Shown here: positions 8,376-15,347 of the stretch, one piece after another
Position numbering within the stretch: position 1 is the stretch's first letter
Layout of the letters: each line of letters begins with the position of its first letter
Source: Chloroflexota bacterium
Lineage (GTDB): Bacteria > Chloroflexota > Anaerolineae > Aggregatilineales > Phototrophicaceae
Reading direction: 5' to 3'
NCBI GenBank assembly: GCA_020161935.1
Contig: JAIUNI010000002.1
Span: 558,001 to 622,000, forward strand
DNA: 64,000 nucleotides
The notes under the pieces: generated by a model
Told to the model about the DNA's origin: nothing
The model's input: only the letters and a program-made list of their open reading frames with translations
The model's database searches: none
Position numbers and translations under genes: made by a program

Positions 8376-9572
8376 ATGGTCGATTTCACCATTCAGCTTG
8401 AAAAAATCGAGCAAGCCGTCGGTATTTTGAAAGAGAAAAATATCGACTGCTGGCTGACGTTTGTTCGCGAAACAGCACATAATTCTGATCCTGCGCTCCC
8501 ATTGATTTCACCGGCTAACGTCACGTGGCATACGGCGCTGATTATCACCAGCAGCGGGCAGAAGATCGCCATCGCCGGACGCTATGAAGTCGGCAACTTC
8601 CAGTCGATGGGCATCTGGGATGAAGTCATCTCCTACGACCAGAGCATTCAACCGGCGTTGGTTGAAGCCCTTGATAAAATTAAGCCTACTCAAATCGCGG
8701 TGAACTTCTCGGAAAGTGACACGGCTGCTGATGGCCTATCGCACGGCATGTTCCTCACGCTTCAACGGTATCTGGCGGGTAAGGATTACATGCTGATTTC
8801 CGCCGAGGATGTTCTCAATTCGCTGCGCGGGCGCAAAACCCCCGGTGAGATTGCCCGTTTGCGGGCGGCGATCAAGCTGACCGACGACATCATCGACCGG
8901 ATTACCGGCAACATCAAAGTGGGAGCGAGCGCGCTCGACATGGCAAAGTTCGTGCTGGGCGAGTACGAGAAGGAAGGCGTGCCTCCGGCGTGGGACGAGA
9001 AGTACTGCCCGACCGTTACCGTCGGCGGTGACTCGCCTGTCGGGCATCTTTCGCCCTCGGATAAGTATGTAGCGAAGGCCGGTGATCTCATTCACATGGA
9101 TCAAGGTGTCATCCTTAACGAATACATCTCGGATATTCAGCGGGTGTGGTACCTACAGCCCGAAGGCGAAACTGAAATTCCGGCGGAAATTACCAAGGCG
9201 TTCAACGCCGTTCGTGCCGCGATTATGGCGGCTGCCGAAGTGCTCAAGCCGGGGGTACAAGGTTACGTGGTGGACGCGGCAGCCCGTAAGACGCTGATGG
9301 ACGCGGGCTACCCCGAATATAAACACGCGACCGGTCACCACATCGGGCGTACTGTTCATGACGGTTCGACCTTGCTGGGGCCGCAGTGGGAACGCTACGG
9401 CAAGACTCCGCTGGGGATCGTCGAGGCGGGAAACTGCTACACGCTGGAACTGGGTGCGCCGGTTCCCGGTCGCGGGTACATCGGCCTCGAAGAAGATGTA
9501 CTCGTGACGGAAAACGGTGTTGAGTGGCTGGGCAAAGTGCAAGATGAGCTGTGGGTGATTAAGGTGAAGTAG
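8376..9572 (+). CDS. M24 family metallopeptidase (Xaa-Pro peptidase-like)
   Basis: A 398-residue protein with an N-terminal creatinase-like domain (about 1-150) and a C-terminal pita-bread M24 domain. The five metal ligands are visible in order: Asp in HMDQGV, Asp in SDIQRVWY, His in TGHHIGRTVHD, Glu in CYTLELGAP and Glu in GLEEDVLV. It should be a cytosolic dinuclear-metal aminopeptidase acting on X-Pro or related peptides. GAGGGAG precedes the ATG. It ends at a strong terminator, so it is a single-gene unit. Confidence 0.88.
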   Translation: MVDFTIQLEKIEQAVGILKEKNIDCWLTFVRETAHNSDPALPLISPANVTWHTALIITSSGQKIAIAGRYEVGNFQSMGIWDEVISYDQSIQPALVEALDKIKPTQIAVNFSESDTAADGLSHGMFLTLQRYLAGKDYMLISAEDVLNSLRGRKTPGEIARLRAAIKLTDDIIDRITGNIKVGASALDMAKFVLGEYEKEGVPPAWDEKYCPTVTVGGDSPVGHLSPSDKYVAKAGDLIHMDQGVILNEYISDIQRVWYLQPEGETEIPAEITKAFNAVRAAIMAAAEVLKPGVQGYVVDAAARKTLMDAGYPEYKHATGHHIGRTVHDGSTLLGPQWERYGKTPLGIVEAGNCYTLELGAPVPGRGYIGLEEDVLVTENGVEWLGKVQDELWVIKVK

Positions 9573-9630
9573 TCAATTAGTCGTCAGCTATCAGTCGCCA
9601 GTCTCCAGCTTAAGGCAAAAACAGATCAAG

Positions 9631-9659
9631 ACGAGTGTGAAAACGCTCGTTTTGTTTTT
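9631..9659 (+). terminator. Rho-independent terminator of the M24 peptidase gene
   Basis: An 8-bp stem (9631-9638 with 9643-9650, one G-U pair) closes a GAAA tetraloop and is followed by TTTGTTTTTG. It lies about 60 bases after the peptidase stop. Confidence 0.9.
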
Positions 9660-9668
9660 GTGGAGCAG

Positions 9669-9689
9669 GGTTAAAGGTTAAAGGTTAAA
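9669..9689 (+). repeat. Tandem heptamer (GGTTAAA)3
   Basis: Three perfect copies of a 7-base unit in tandem, inside repeat island 1. The period of seven is shared with the other tandem arrays of this window. Confidence 0.8.
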
Positions 9690-10145
9690 AGTCGAAGGAT
9701 TTGTGGCGGCATTGGCGGCGGCGGCGGCAGTATAGCGCCATTTGAAGTTAGTCGTCAGTCGCCAGTCGCCAGTCATCAGCTAAAGGCAAAGGCGAATACG
9801 AGTCGCCATCCACAGGAGGCTTCGCACAGTACGCCAAGAATAGATAGAACGCCAAGGTTTTATGGCGGCGGCGGCGACAAAAGCCTCTTGAAACATCATA
9901 AAAGTTGAAAATGTTGCAGTTGTTGCAAATGTTACAACGACTTTTCAACGGCGGGTTTATGGGAGCGAACCGCTGAAACTGCAAAAGCAGCAAATTCTGC
10001 AAATGCGGCAATCAGTTTGGGCAGCGGATGTACGGGAACGATTTGCCGAAAATGCGGAAAATTCTGTAAATTCGTCAATTTCACTGTGCATTTTGATGCT
10101 GTTGATGTTGTTGTTGCTGTTGAGAATTGGTTGATTTGTCGCAAA

Positions 10146-10172
10146 TGTCGTCAGTGTCGTCAGTGTCGTCAG
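10146..10172 (+). repeat. Tandem 9-mer (TGTCGTCAG)3
   Basis: Three perfect copies of a 9-base unit followed by a partial fourth. It sits where island 2 carries GTTGTCA-type heptamers, so it looks like a local expansion of the same sequence family. Confidence 0.8.
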
Positions 10173-10426
10173 TGTCGGAAGAGAGTTATCAGTTGACAGG
10201 TGACAGGTGACAGTCAAAGACAAGTCGCCAGCTATCAGTCGCCAGTCTCCCGCTTAATGCAAATACGAGTTTCCAAATGGTTGTTAAGTTGCATGTGGTT
10301 GGGGGTTCAACCCTCACCCCTAGCCCCACGACAGTACGTTCGCAGGCTCACTCCACCATCAGCCCTCAGGGCGAGGGGAACCAATACAGACGATCTACAA
10401 ATAGGATATCAGAAGCAGTAACGATT

Positions 10427-10461
10427 AGGGTGAACATTTGTCAGAACATTTGGTCACTTTT
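10427..10461 (+). repeat. 35-base exact dispersed repeat, copy 1
   Basis: This 35-base sequence is identical to 53725-53759. It contains two direct copies of GAACATTTG separated by TCA and is flanked by GTGA/TCAC. Weaker similarity continues for about 90 bases downstream in both copies. It is non-coding as far as I can see. Confidence 0.85.
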
Positions 10462-10620
10462 AGCGGGTGTTGGCGCTAACTTTACAGGGGAGAAAAGCGC
10501 AGGAGAGGTTGGTGGAAGGTTGGAAAACGGTTTGTGGCACAAACCTGATTCAAACGTAGGAAATAATAAGTCGATAGTCAGTAGTCTTTAGTCGATAGAT
10601 CAATGCAAAGACAAATAGTG

Positions 10621-10669
10621 GCGGTTAGCGGTTAGCGGTTAGCGGTTAGCGGTTAGCGGTTAGCGGTTA
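10621..10669 (+). repeat. Tandem heptamer (GCGGTTA)7
   Basis: Seven perfect, uninterrupted copies of a 7-base unit. Perfect identity suggests recent slippage expansion. The array lies in non-coding sequence and has no spacers, so it is not a CRISPR array. Confidence 0.95.
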
Positions 10670-10746
10670 AGGATAACACAATTGTGTTTAGTAGTGCAGC
10701 CGTGATTGTCATATGCGGAAAGTTAAGGATTTTAGCGTTGGCATTT

Positions 10747-10789
10747 GCCAGCGGATAACCCCACAAGGGGACTATAGACCCGCTGGCAA
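10747..10789. repeat. Nested intergenic hairpin
   Basis: An outer stem GCCAGCGG/CCGCTGGC encloses an inner CCCC-ACAA-GGGG hairpin. The sequence CGGAAAGT occurs directly repeated on both sides (near 10714 and 10821). It may be a transposon-derived palindrome; nothing suggests coding. Confidence 0.6.
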
Positions 10790-10870
10790 GGCGAATAAAC
10801 CCCCGTAAACGAGGATAATTCGGAAAGTCTTGCGTACAAACCTCAAAAGAGATGTGTGGTGAGGGGCAGC

Positions 10871-10894
10871 GGACAGCCTGTCTGCTGTCCCTAC
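10871..10894 (-). repeat. REP-like GTAG hairpin, copy 1
   Basis: On the minus strand GTAG is followed directly by the hairpin GGACAGC-N6-GCTGTCC. Near-identical hairpins recur at 54001 and 56327. Confidence 0.7.
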
Positions 10895-10926
10895 AAACGT
10901 GGTCGCGTGGGTGGTTGGTGGCAAGA

Positions 10927-10949
10927 GAGCGCAAGCCTTACGCCCCTAC
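10927..10949 (-). repeat. REP-like GTAG hairpin, copy 2
   Basis: On the minus strand GTAG is followed by an imperfect palindrome with a GCG/CGC foot and AA/TT upper stem. It lies 35 bases from copy 1 in the same orientation. Confidence 0.6.
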
Positions 10950-11218
10950 AAAATCACATTCTATGTGTTCAATAAGCGGCTTAATTTGGTGCATATGGGG
11001 ACAGCAAGTATGGTGTCCTACAATCGATCTGCTTGTCCGGGTTGCTCAGTCCTTAAGATGATGATGACAGCCCTTCCAAACGATAATGACGTTTCGTTTG
11101 TATAAGCAGAAGAATACAAAAACAATCCCCTCTTCCGCCAATTTTCCCAAATCACTTTCCCCTGTATAGTAGTGTCATATTGATTGTTATTTATCGGTTC
11201 GTGTTTAGGGGGAAACCT

Positions 11219-12148
11219 ATGCAGAAGTTTCGGGCCAGTAATCATGTGTCCTTTGGAGGGTTCTTGCTGCTGGTGGTGCTGGCGATTGTTGCCGGTGCGG
11301 CGCTGGGCGGAGTCTTGTTCGCCGTTGATTACTACATTCACTTTTATCTGGTTTTGTTGTTCCCAATTGTCGCCGGTGCGATTGCCGGTGGTTTATTGGC
11401 GCGGGGTGTTTACTCCGCCAAAGTTCGCAGCCCATTCGTGGCTTTTATCGTTGGCCTCGTCTGCGGCGTGCTGATCTTCGCGGTTTATCATGGCTTGTCG
11501 TACTACATCGGCTTCCGCAACGAGGTCAAAGGGTTTTACGTTGAAGATTTCGGTGAAGAACCGACCGATGCCGAGCTTAATGAATACATCGACTTCGGTT
11601 TACAGGATGCGGTTGATGATACGGGATTCGTCGGCTATATGAAACTCGTCGCCGATCAAGGCTTTAGTATTACCCGAACCGCATCCACAAGCAGCAGCAG
11701 CGGTATTGATCTACAGGGCAACGCGGTCTTTGCTTATTGGGGTGTGGAAATCCTGATCGCAGCTTTGTTCGCGGCATTCATCGCGGCGCGGGCGGCGGGC
11801 GAACCGTTCAACGAAGACGCAAACGAGTGGTACGGGCCAGCGATGTACTTTGCCACGACCAATGCTAAGGGTCGCAAGGAATTCTTAAACGCACTCAAGG
11901 ACGGCAACTTCCAGCAAGCGGGGGCGATGCTGACCACGCAGGACATCAAGTACCCGCGCTTGGATGTTAACATCCGCCGCACGCGCGACGGTGGCAATTC
12001 GCAAGATACGTATCTCCAAGTGGTTTATAACCAGCGGCGTGGGCGCAGCAGCGGTGTCGTCAAGCAAGGGATGCTGTCGCCAAGCGATTTCGAGAGTTTG
12101 CAGCGCGGGATGGCACAGGGGGCGCAGAATACGACGTTTACGAGTTAA
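11219..12148 (+). CDS. Multi-pass membrane protein of unknown function
   Basis: A 309-residue protein I do not recognise. Three or four hydrophobic segments fill residues 10-110 (rich in Gly/Ala/Val), a roughly 80-residue polar stretch with many Asp/Glu follows, then another membrane segment near residues 180-200 and a soluble C-terminal domain of about 100 residues. That domain begins EWYGPAMYFATTNAKGR and ends in basic and Ser/Thr-rich sequence. The ATG at 11219 follows GGGGGAAA; the frame extension to 11180 has no such site. It stands alone between repeat island 1 and a group of palindromes. Confidence 0.7.
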   Translation: MQKFRASNHVSFGGFLLLVVLAIVAGAALGGVLFAVDYYIHFYLVLLFPIVAGAIAGGLLARGVYSAKVRSPFVAFIVGLVCGVLIFAVYHGLSYYIGFRNEVKGFYVEDFGEEPTDAELNEYIDFGLQDAVDDTGFVGYMKLVADQGFSITRTASTSSSSGIDLQGNAVFAYWGVEILIAALFAAFIAARAAGEPFNEDANEWYGPAMYFATTNAKGRKEFLNALKDGNFQQAGAMLTTQDIKYPRLDVNIRRTRDGGNSQDTYLQVVYNQRRGRSSGVVKQGMLSPSDFESLQRGMAQGAQNTTFTS

Positions 12149-12169
12149 GATAGACCCCCTCATCCCCAG

Positions 12170-12201
12170 CCCTTCTCCCCCGTAGTAACAGGGGAGAAGG
12201 G
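12170..12201. repeat. CCCTTCTCC-type palindrome, copy 1
   Basis: CCCTTCTCCCC (12170-12180) and GGGGAGAAGGG (12191-12201) form an 11-bp stem. It is preceded by CCCCTCATCCCCAG. The same layout recurs at 28982 and 32647. It could also stop transcripts from the membrane protein gene, though no T run follows. Confidence 0.75.
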
Positions 12202-12259
12202 AGCAAATACACGAGAGGGAGAGAGAGCATTCCCAACGACAGATGACAGACGATACTGT

Positions 12260-12285
12260 GGGAGCACACATAGGTGCTCCCCTAC
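12260..12285 (-). repeat. REP-like GTAG hairpin, copy 3
   Basis: On the minus strand GTAG is followed by a perfect 8-bp hairpin GGGAGCAC-N6-GTGCTCCC. Confidence 0.75.
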
Positions 12286-12316
12286 GACCGTGGTAATGTA
12301 ATGATTATGGGACAAT

Positions 12317-12341
12317 GTGAGGGTCTCAGCCCCTCCCCTAC
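12317..12341 (-). repeat. REP-like GTAG hairpin, copy 4
   Basis: On the minus strand GTAG is followed by an imperfect hairpin with a GAGGG/CCCTC stem. Confidence 0.65.
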
Positions 12342-12365
12342 AGTCGTGGTGATGTAGGTGGTTAG

Positions 12366-12388
12366 GTAGGGTGCAAGGTCTTGCGCCC
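12366..12388 (+). repeat. REP-like GTAG hairpin, copy 5
   Basis: GTAG on the plus strand is followed by GGTGCAAG-GT-CTTGCGCC, a 9-bp stem with one G-U-type mismatch. It faces copy 4. Confidence 0.75.
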
Positions 12389-12451
12389 TTATAACATGCC
12401 GTGATATTCAGCATTTGGGGTGGACGGTTGACCCTAAGTCAGGGGAGAAAC

Positions 12452-12480
12452 TTTACTTTTTTAACAGGTTATGTTATATT
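12452..12480 (+). promoter_or_regulatory. Sigma-70 promoter of greA
   Basis: TTTACT at 12452-12457 and TATATT at 12475-12480 are separated by 17 bases. The predicted start near 12487 gives greA a leader of about 130 bases containing two hairpins. Confidence 0.6.
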
Positions 12481-12503
12481 AGCCGCCATCAGCGCATATA
12501 ACC

Positions 12504-12538
12504 ACGTTCCGTCCCACACTCAAAATTTGAGGGAACGT
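12504..12538 (+). promoter_or_regulatory. greA leader hairpin 1
   Basis: ACGTTCC (12504-12510) pairs with GGAACGT (12532-12538), and a second palindrome CTCAAA-A-TTTGAG (12519-12531) stacks inside it. It lies immediately before an intrinsic terminator in the greA leader, so it may be part of an attenuation switch. Confidence 0.5.
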
Positions 12539-12548
12539 ACCACCCAGG

Positions 12549-12578
12549 CACAGCCATTTAGCTGTGTTTTTATGTTTT
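12549..12578 (+). terminator. Intrinsic terminator inside the greA leader (attenuator candidate)
   Basis: CACAGC-CATTTA-GCTGTG followed by TTTTTATGTTTT is a canonical terminator, but it lies 40 bases upstream of the greA start and downstream of its promoter. No gene ends just before it. It would stop most greA transcripts early unless bypassed. Confidence 0.65.
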
Positions 12579-12616
12579 AGGGCAATATCACTACGGAAAA
12601 GTGAGGATTGGGTGAC

Positions 12617-13090
12617 ATGAACGACGTGCAATATCTGACCGCAGAAGGCATGGTAGAACTTGAAGCACGGTTGAAGTATTTGACCGAACAAAAACGCATG
12701 GAAGTCGCCGAGCGTCTGCGTCAAGCTCTGGAAGAAGGCGGCGACCTGAGCGAGAACGCTGAATACGAAGATGCCAAGAACGAACAAGCCTTTGTCGAAG
12801 GCGAAATTTTGCGCTTGGAGACGATTTTAAGCACGGCACAAATCATCGAGACGACCGCCGGCAAAAAAGATAAGGTCGAACTCGGTGCGATGATTACCGT
12901 AATTGAAAAAGGCAGCAAGGACAAAGAAGTTTACCGTCTCGTCGGCTCGGCTGAAGCCAACCCGCGTGATGGCAAGATTTCGGTGGAAAGCCCGCTCGGA
13001 CGGGCGCTGCTGGGTGCGAAGGTTGGCGAAAATGTCAAGTTTAAAGCACCGGACGGCGAGATGATTTTCGTCATCAAATCCATCACCTAG
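12617..13090 (+). CDS. greA: Transcription elongation factor GreA
   Basis: A 157-residue GreA. The N-terminal coiled coil (about 1-75) carries the tip sequence GDLSENAEYEDAK, with the acidic residues that enter the RNA polymerase secondary channel and trigger transcript cleavage. The C-terminal FKBP-like domain ends in SPLGRALLGAKVGENVKF. The ATG at 12617 follows GAGG at 10 bases and is preferred to the TTG at 12608. It is followed by lysS, a common pairing. The leader suggests attenuation. Confidence 0.95.
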   Translation: MNDVQYLTAEGMVELEARLKYLTEQKRMEVAERLRQALEEGGDLSENAEYEDAKNEQAFVEGEILRLETILSTAQIIETTAGKKDKVELGAMITVIEKGSKDKEVYRLVGSAEANPRDGKISVESPLGRALLGAKVGENVKFKAPDGEMIFVIKSIT

Positions 13091-13147
13091 CGAAAATGGT
13101 GTTTGGGGATACTGAATCCTGACGATTACAAGTGAATATGATAGACT

Positions 13148-13172
13148 GTAGGAGCTTGCCGGTGGCAGGCTC
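13148..13172 (+). repeat. REP-like GTAG hairpin, copy 6
   Basis: GTAG is followed by a 9-bp stem GAGCTTGCC-GGT-GGCAGGCTC with one G-U pair. It sits between greA and lysS, followed by TTCTGTTT, so it may also partly terminate greA transcripts. Confidence 0.65.
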
Positions 13173-13209
13173 TTCTGTTTATAGGCACAAATTCAGGTCA
13201 ATATCACCC

Positions 13210-14736
13210 ATGTGGCAACCGAACAAACTGGAACAAGAACGAGTTGAAAAGATTCAAGCACTGGAAGCAGCCGGTGTCGAAACCTTCCCGCGCCGTGTCA
13301 AGCGCACCCATACGAGCGCGGAGGCGATTGCCGCTTATGACGCGATGGAGCCAACCGACAGGGAAGCCGCTGAGAGCATTGAAGTCACAGTTTGCGGTCG
13401 CATCCGCCGGGTGAATATCAAAGGTAAGCTGTCGTTCATCCACATTGAGGACGAACACGGGCGGGTGCAGTTGTTCCTGCGCGTCAACGATATGGACGAA
13501 GCGGTTTACGGCTATGTGAAGGATAAGCTGATCGACACCGACGACTTCGTGGAAGCGACCGGCACGATGATGCGTACCAAAGCTGGCGAAACCAGCGTGC
13601 TTGTTCACGAACTGCGACTGCTTTCCAAGTCGCTCAGTCCACTGCCAGTTATTAAGCAGCAGGTACAGGACGACGGCTCGATTGTGGAGTTCGGCGAGTT
13701 TAGCTCGGTCGAAACCCGCTACCGCCAGCGGTATGCCGACCTCGCGGTGAACCACAGCGTCCGGGATGTGTTTCTGAAACGCGCCAAGATTATCAAGGCG
13801 GTGCGGAATTTCTTCGACAACGAGGGCTTCCTTGAGGTCGAAACACCGATCTTACAGCCGTTGTACGGTGGTGCGGCGGCGCGTCCGTTCATCACGCACC
13901 ATAACCAACTGAACGAGGATTTATACCTGCGGATCAGCTTTGAGCTGTACCTGAAGCGCCTGCTGGTGGGCGGTTATGACGCGGTGTATGAGTTGGGGCG
14001 TGACTTCCGCAACGAAGGGGTGAGCTACAAGCACAACACCGAGTTCACGATGCTGGAGTTTTATAAGGCGTATATTGACTACAACGATGTGGCTGACCTG
14101 TGCGAACGGTATGTCGCCGAAGCGTGCCGCGTGGTGAACAACTCGACGCAGATCACCTATCAAGGGGTGGCGGTTGACCTGACCCCGAAGTGGAAGCGGA
14201 TCACCATGCGTGACGCGATTAAAGAAGAGTCGGGCATCGACTATATGGATTACCGCGATGCTGCCTCGCTGGAAGCGGCTATTCGCGCGGCGGGGATTGA
14301 GATCAAACCGGGATTGGCGTGGGGCAAGCTGGTGGAACATCTACTGGGTGAATGCGTCGAGCCGAAGCTGATTCAGCCGACATTCATCATGGATTACCCG
14401 CGTGATATTTCGCCGTTCGCCAAAGCGGTCGAGTACGACGATATGCACGTCGAGCGGTGGGAGCTGTATATCGCAGGGATGGAGTTCGCGAACGCCTTCA
14501 CCGAACTGAACGACCCACGCGACCAAGAAGCGCGTTTCCTCGATATGGCGAAAACGTTCCGCGCGGGGGAGGACGACGAGACCCCGCTGGATGAGGATTA
14601 CCTGCGGGCGATGCGCTACGGGATGCCACCGAACGGCGGCTTCGGCATGGGAATCGACCGACTGGTAATGCTGCTGACCGACCAGCGCAGCATCCGTGAT
14701 GTGCTGCTCTACCCGCAGCTCCGGCGCGAAGAATAA
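13210..14736 (+). CDS. lysS: Lysyl-tRNA synthetase, class II
   Basis: A 508-residue class II synthetase charging tRNA-Lys. The N-terminal OB-fold anticodon-binding domain (about 55-150) includes VCGRIRRVNIKGKLSFIHIE. Motif 2 appears as GRDFRNEGVSYKHNTEFTML and motif 3 as GFGMGIDRLVMLLTDQRSIR. The start at 13210 (MWQPNKL) is preferred over in-frame codons at 13132, which lie within the REP-like hairpin. Length is normal for the family. It lies downstream of greA in the same direction, 120 bases away. Confidence 0.95.
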   Translation: MWQPNKLEQERVEKIQALEAAGVETFPRRVKRTHTSAEAIAAYDAMEPTDREAAESIEVTVCGRIRRVNIKGKLSFIHIEDEHGRVQLFLRVNDMDEAVYGYVKDKLIDTDDFVEATGTMMRTKAGETSVLVHELRLLSKSLSPLPVIKQQVQDDGSIVEFGEFSSVETRYRQRYADLAVNHSVRDVFLKRAKIIKAVRNFFDNEGFLEVETPILQPLYGGAAARPFITHHNQLNEDLYLRISFELYLKRLLVGGYDAVYELGRDFRNEGVSYKHNTEFTMLEFYKAYIDYNDVADLCERYVAEACRVVNNSTQITYQGVAVDLTPKWKRITMRDAIKEESGIDYMDYRDAASLEAAIRAAGIEIKPGLAWGKLVEHLLGECVEPKLIQPTFIMDYPRDISPFAKAVEYDDMHVERWELYIAGMEFANAFTELNDPRDQEARFLDMAKTFRAGEDDETPLDEDYLRAMRYGMPPNGGFGMGIDRLVMLLTDQRSIRDVLLYPQLRREE

Positions 14737-14774
14737 GTTTTTTCATCATCGCTTGCAGGGGAACGTGTTTTACC

Positions 14775-14803
14775 TTGACACGCCCCCCCACAGCGACTAG
14801 AAT
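14775..14803 (+). promoter_or_regulatory. Consensus sigma-70 promoter of tRNA-Ala
   Basis: TTGACA at 14775-14780 and TAGAAT at 14798-14803 are separated by exactly 17 bases. The transcript should begin near 14810, ten bases before the mature tRNA. Confidence 0.85.
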
Positions 14804-14819
14804 GCGTGGCAGTTTGATT

Positions 14820-14892
<73 letters not shown>

Positions 14893-14915
14893 AAAAAGTA
14901 ATAGCGTAATAACAC

Positions 14916-14944
14916 AAAAAGCGACTCTATGGGAATCGCTTTTT
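14916..14944 (+). terminator. Rho-independent terminator of tRNA-Ala
   Basis: AAAAAGCGA (14916-14924) pairs with TCGCTTTTT (14936-14944) around an 11-base loop, 24 bases after the tRNA. Confidence 0.85.
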
Positions 14945-14963
14945 CATTTGTAGCTGATCTGTA

Positions 14964-15136
14964 TTAGCTCGACTTTGCACATGACAATCTTTGCTCAAGC
15001 TGTTTCGCTCAGGGTGAATAATCAAAAGCTATCAGAGTTTTTCGACATCAATCGATCACAATGATGTGCAGAAAATAACACAACTTGCTCTCGCTGAACG
15101 GAAAGCACAATATTAAGATGTGCAAAGTCGAGCTTA
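14964..15136. mobile_element. MITE-like element with 16-bp terminal inverted repeats
   Basis: Perfect 16-bp inverted repeats (14967-14982 and 15118-15133, beginning GCTCGACTTTG) bound a 167-base non-coding segment. Each end is flanked by TTA, consistent with a 3-base target duplication. No transposase is encoded, so it could only move in trans. The rest of the gap up to 15347 shows no gene or further repeat. Confidence 0.55.
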
Positions 15137-15347
15137 GACTTCTTAAGTAGAGATGAGCCTTGGATACAGCTACCGTCGACTAATAGGCGGCAGTCTACTA
15201 TCGGCAGTTTTATGGCTGGGTGTCACCCGAATGCTGCTAAATGTCGCAAAAGTCTCATGAGCCAGTTGAGACAGAAATCTTTTCTACTCCACTCAATGCG
15301 CGTTATACTTTCCCAAAGTAGATAGCTAAATTGACCTTTCAAACAGT

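Larger units (their letters stand above)
9573..11218. repeat. Intergenic repeat island 1
   Basis: This gene-free stretch of 1.6 kb holds, in order: a terminator, degenerate GTCGCCA/GTCATCA-type heptamers, (GGTTAAA)3, GGC-trinucleotide runs, a TTG-rich tract, a 9-base tandem array, an exact 35-base copy of a sequence found again near 53.7 kb, (GCGGTTA)7, a nested hairpin and two GTAG-hairpin elements. Short open frames here lack ribosome-binding sites and coding character. It is colinear in part with the island at 52.9-54.5 kb. Confidence 0.75.
12149..12451. repeat. Intergenic palindrome cluster upstream of greA
   Basis: This 300-base gap holds one CCCTTCTCC-type hairpin and three REP-like GTAG hairpins, listed separately. 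No open frame with a plausible start is seen. The greA promoter begins at its right edge. Confidence 0.7.

Noticed and set aside
10277..10591. A 104-residue frame in repeat island 1
   Set aside because: It is made of repeat DNA, and the homologous part in island 2 reads on in a different way with no common start.
13132..13209. 26-residue N-terminal extension of lysS
   Set aside because: It is encoded by the GTAG hairpin and its flank, and family members start near MWQPNKL-like sequence.
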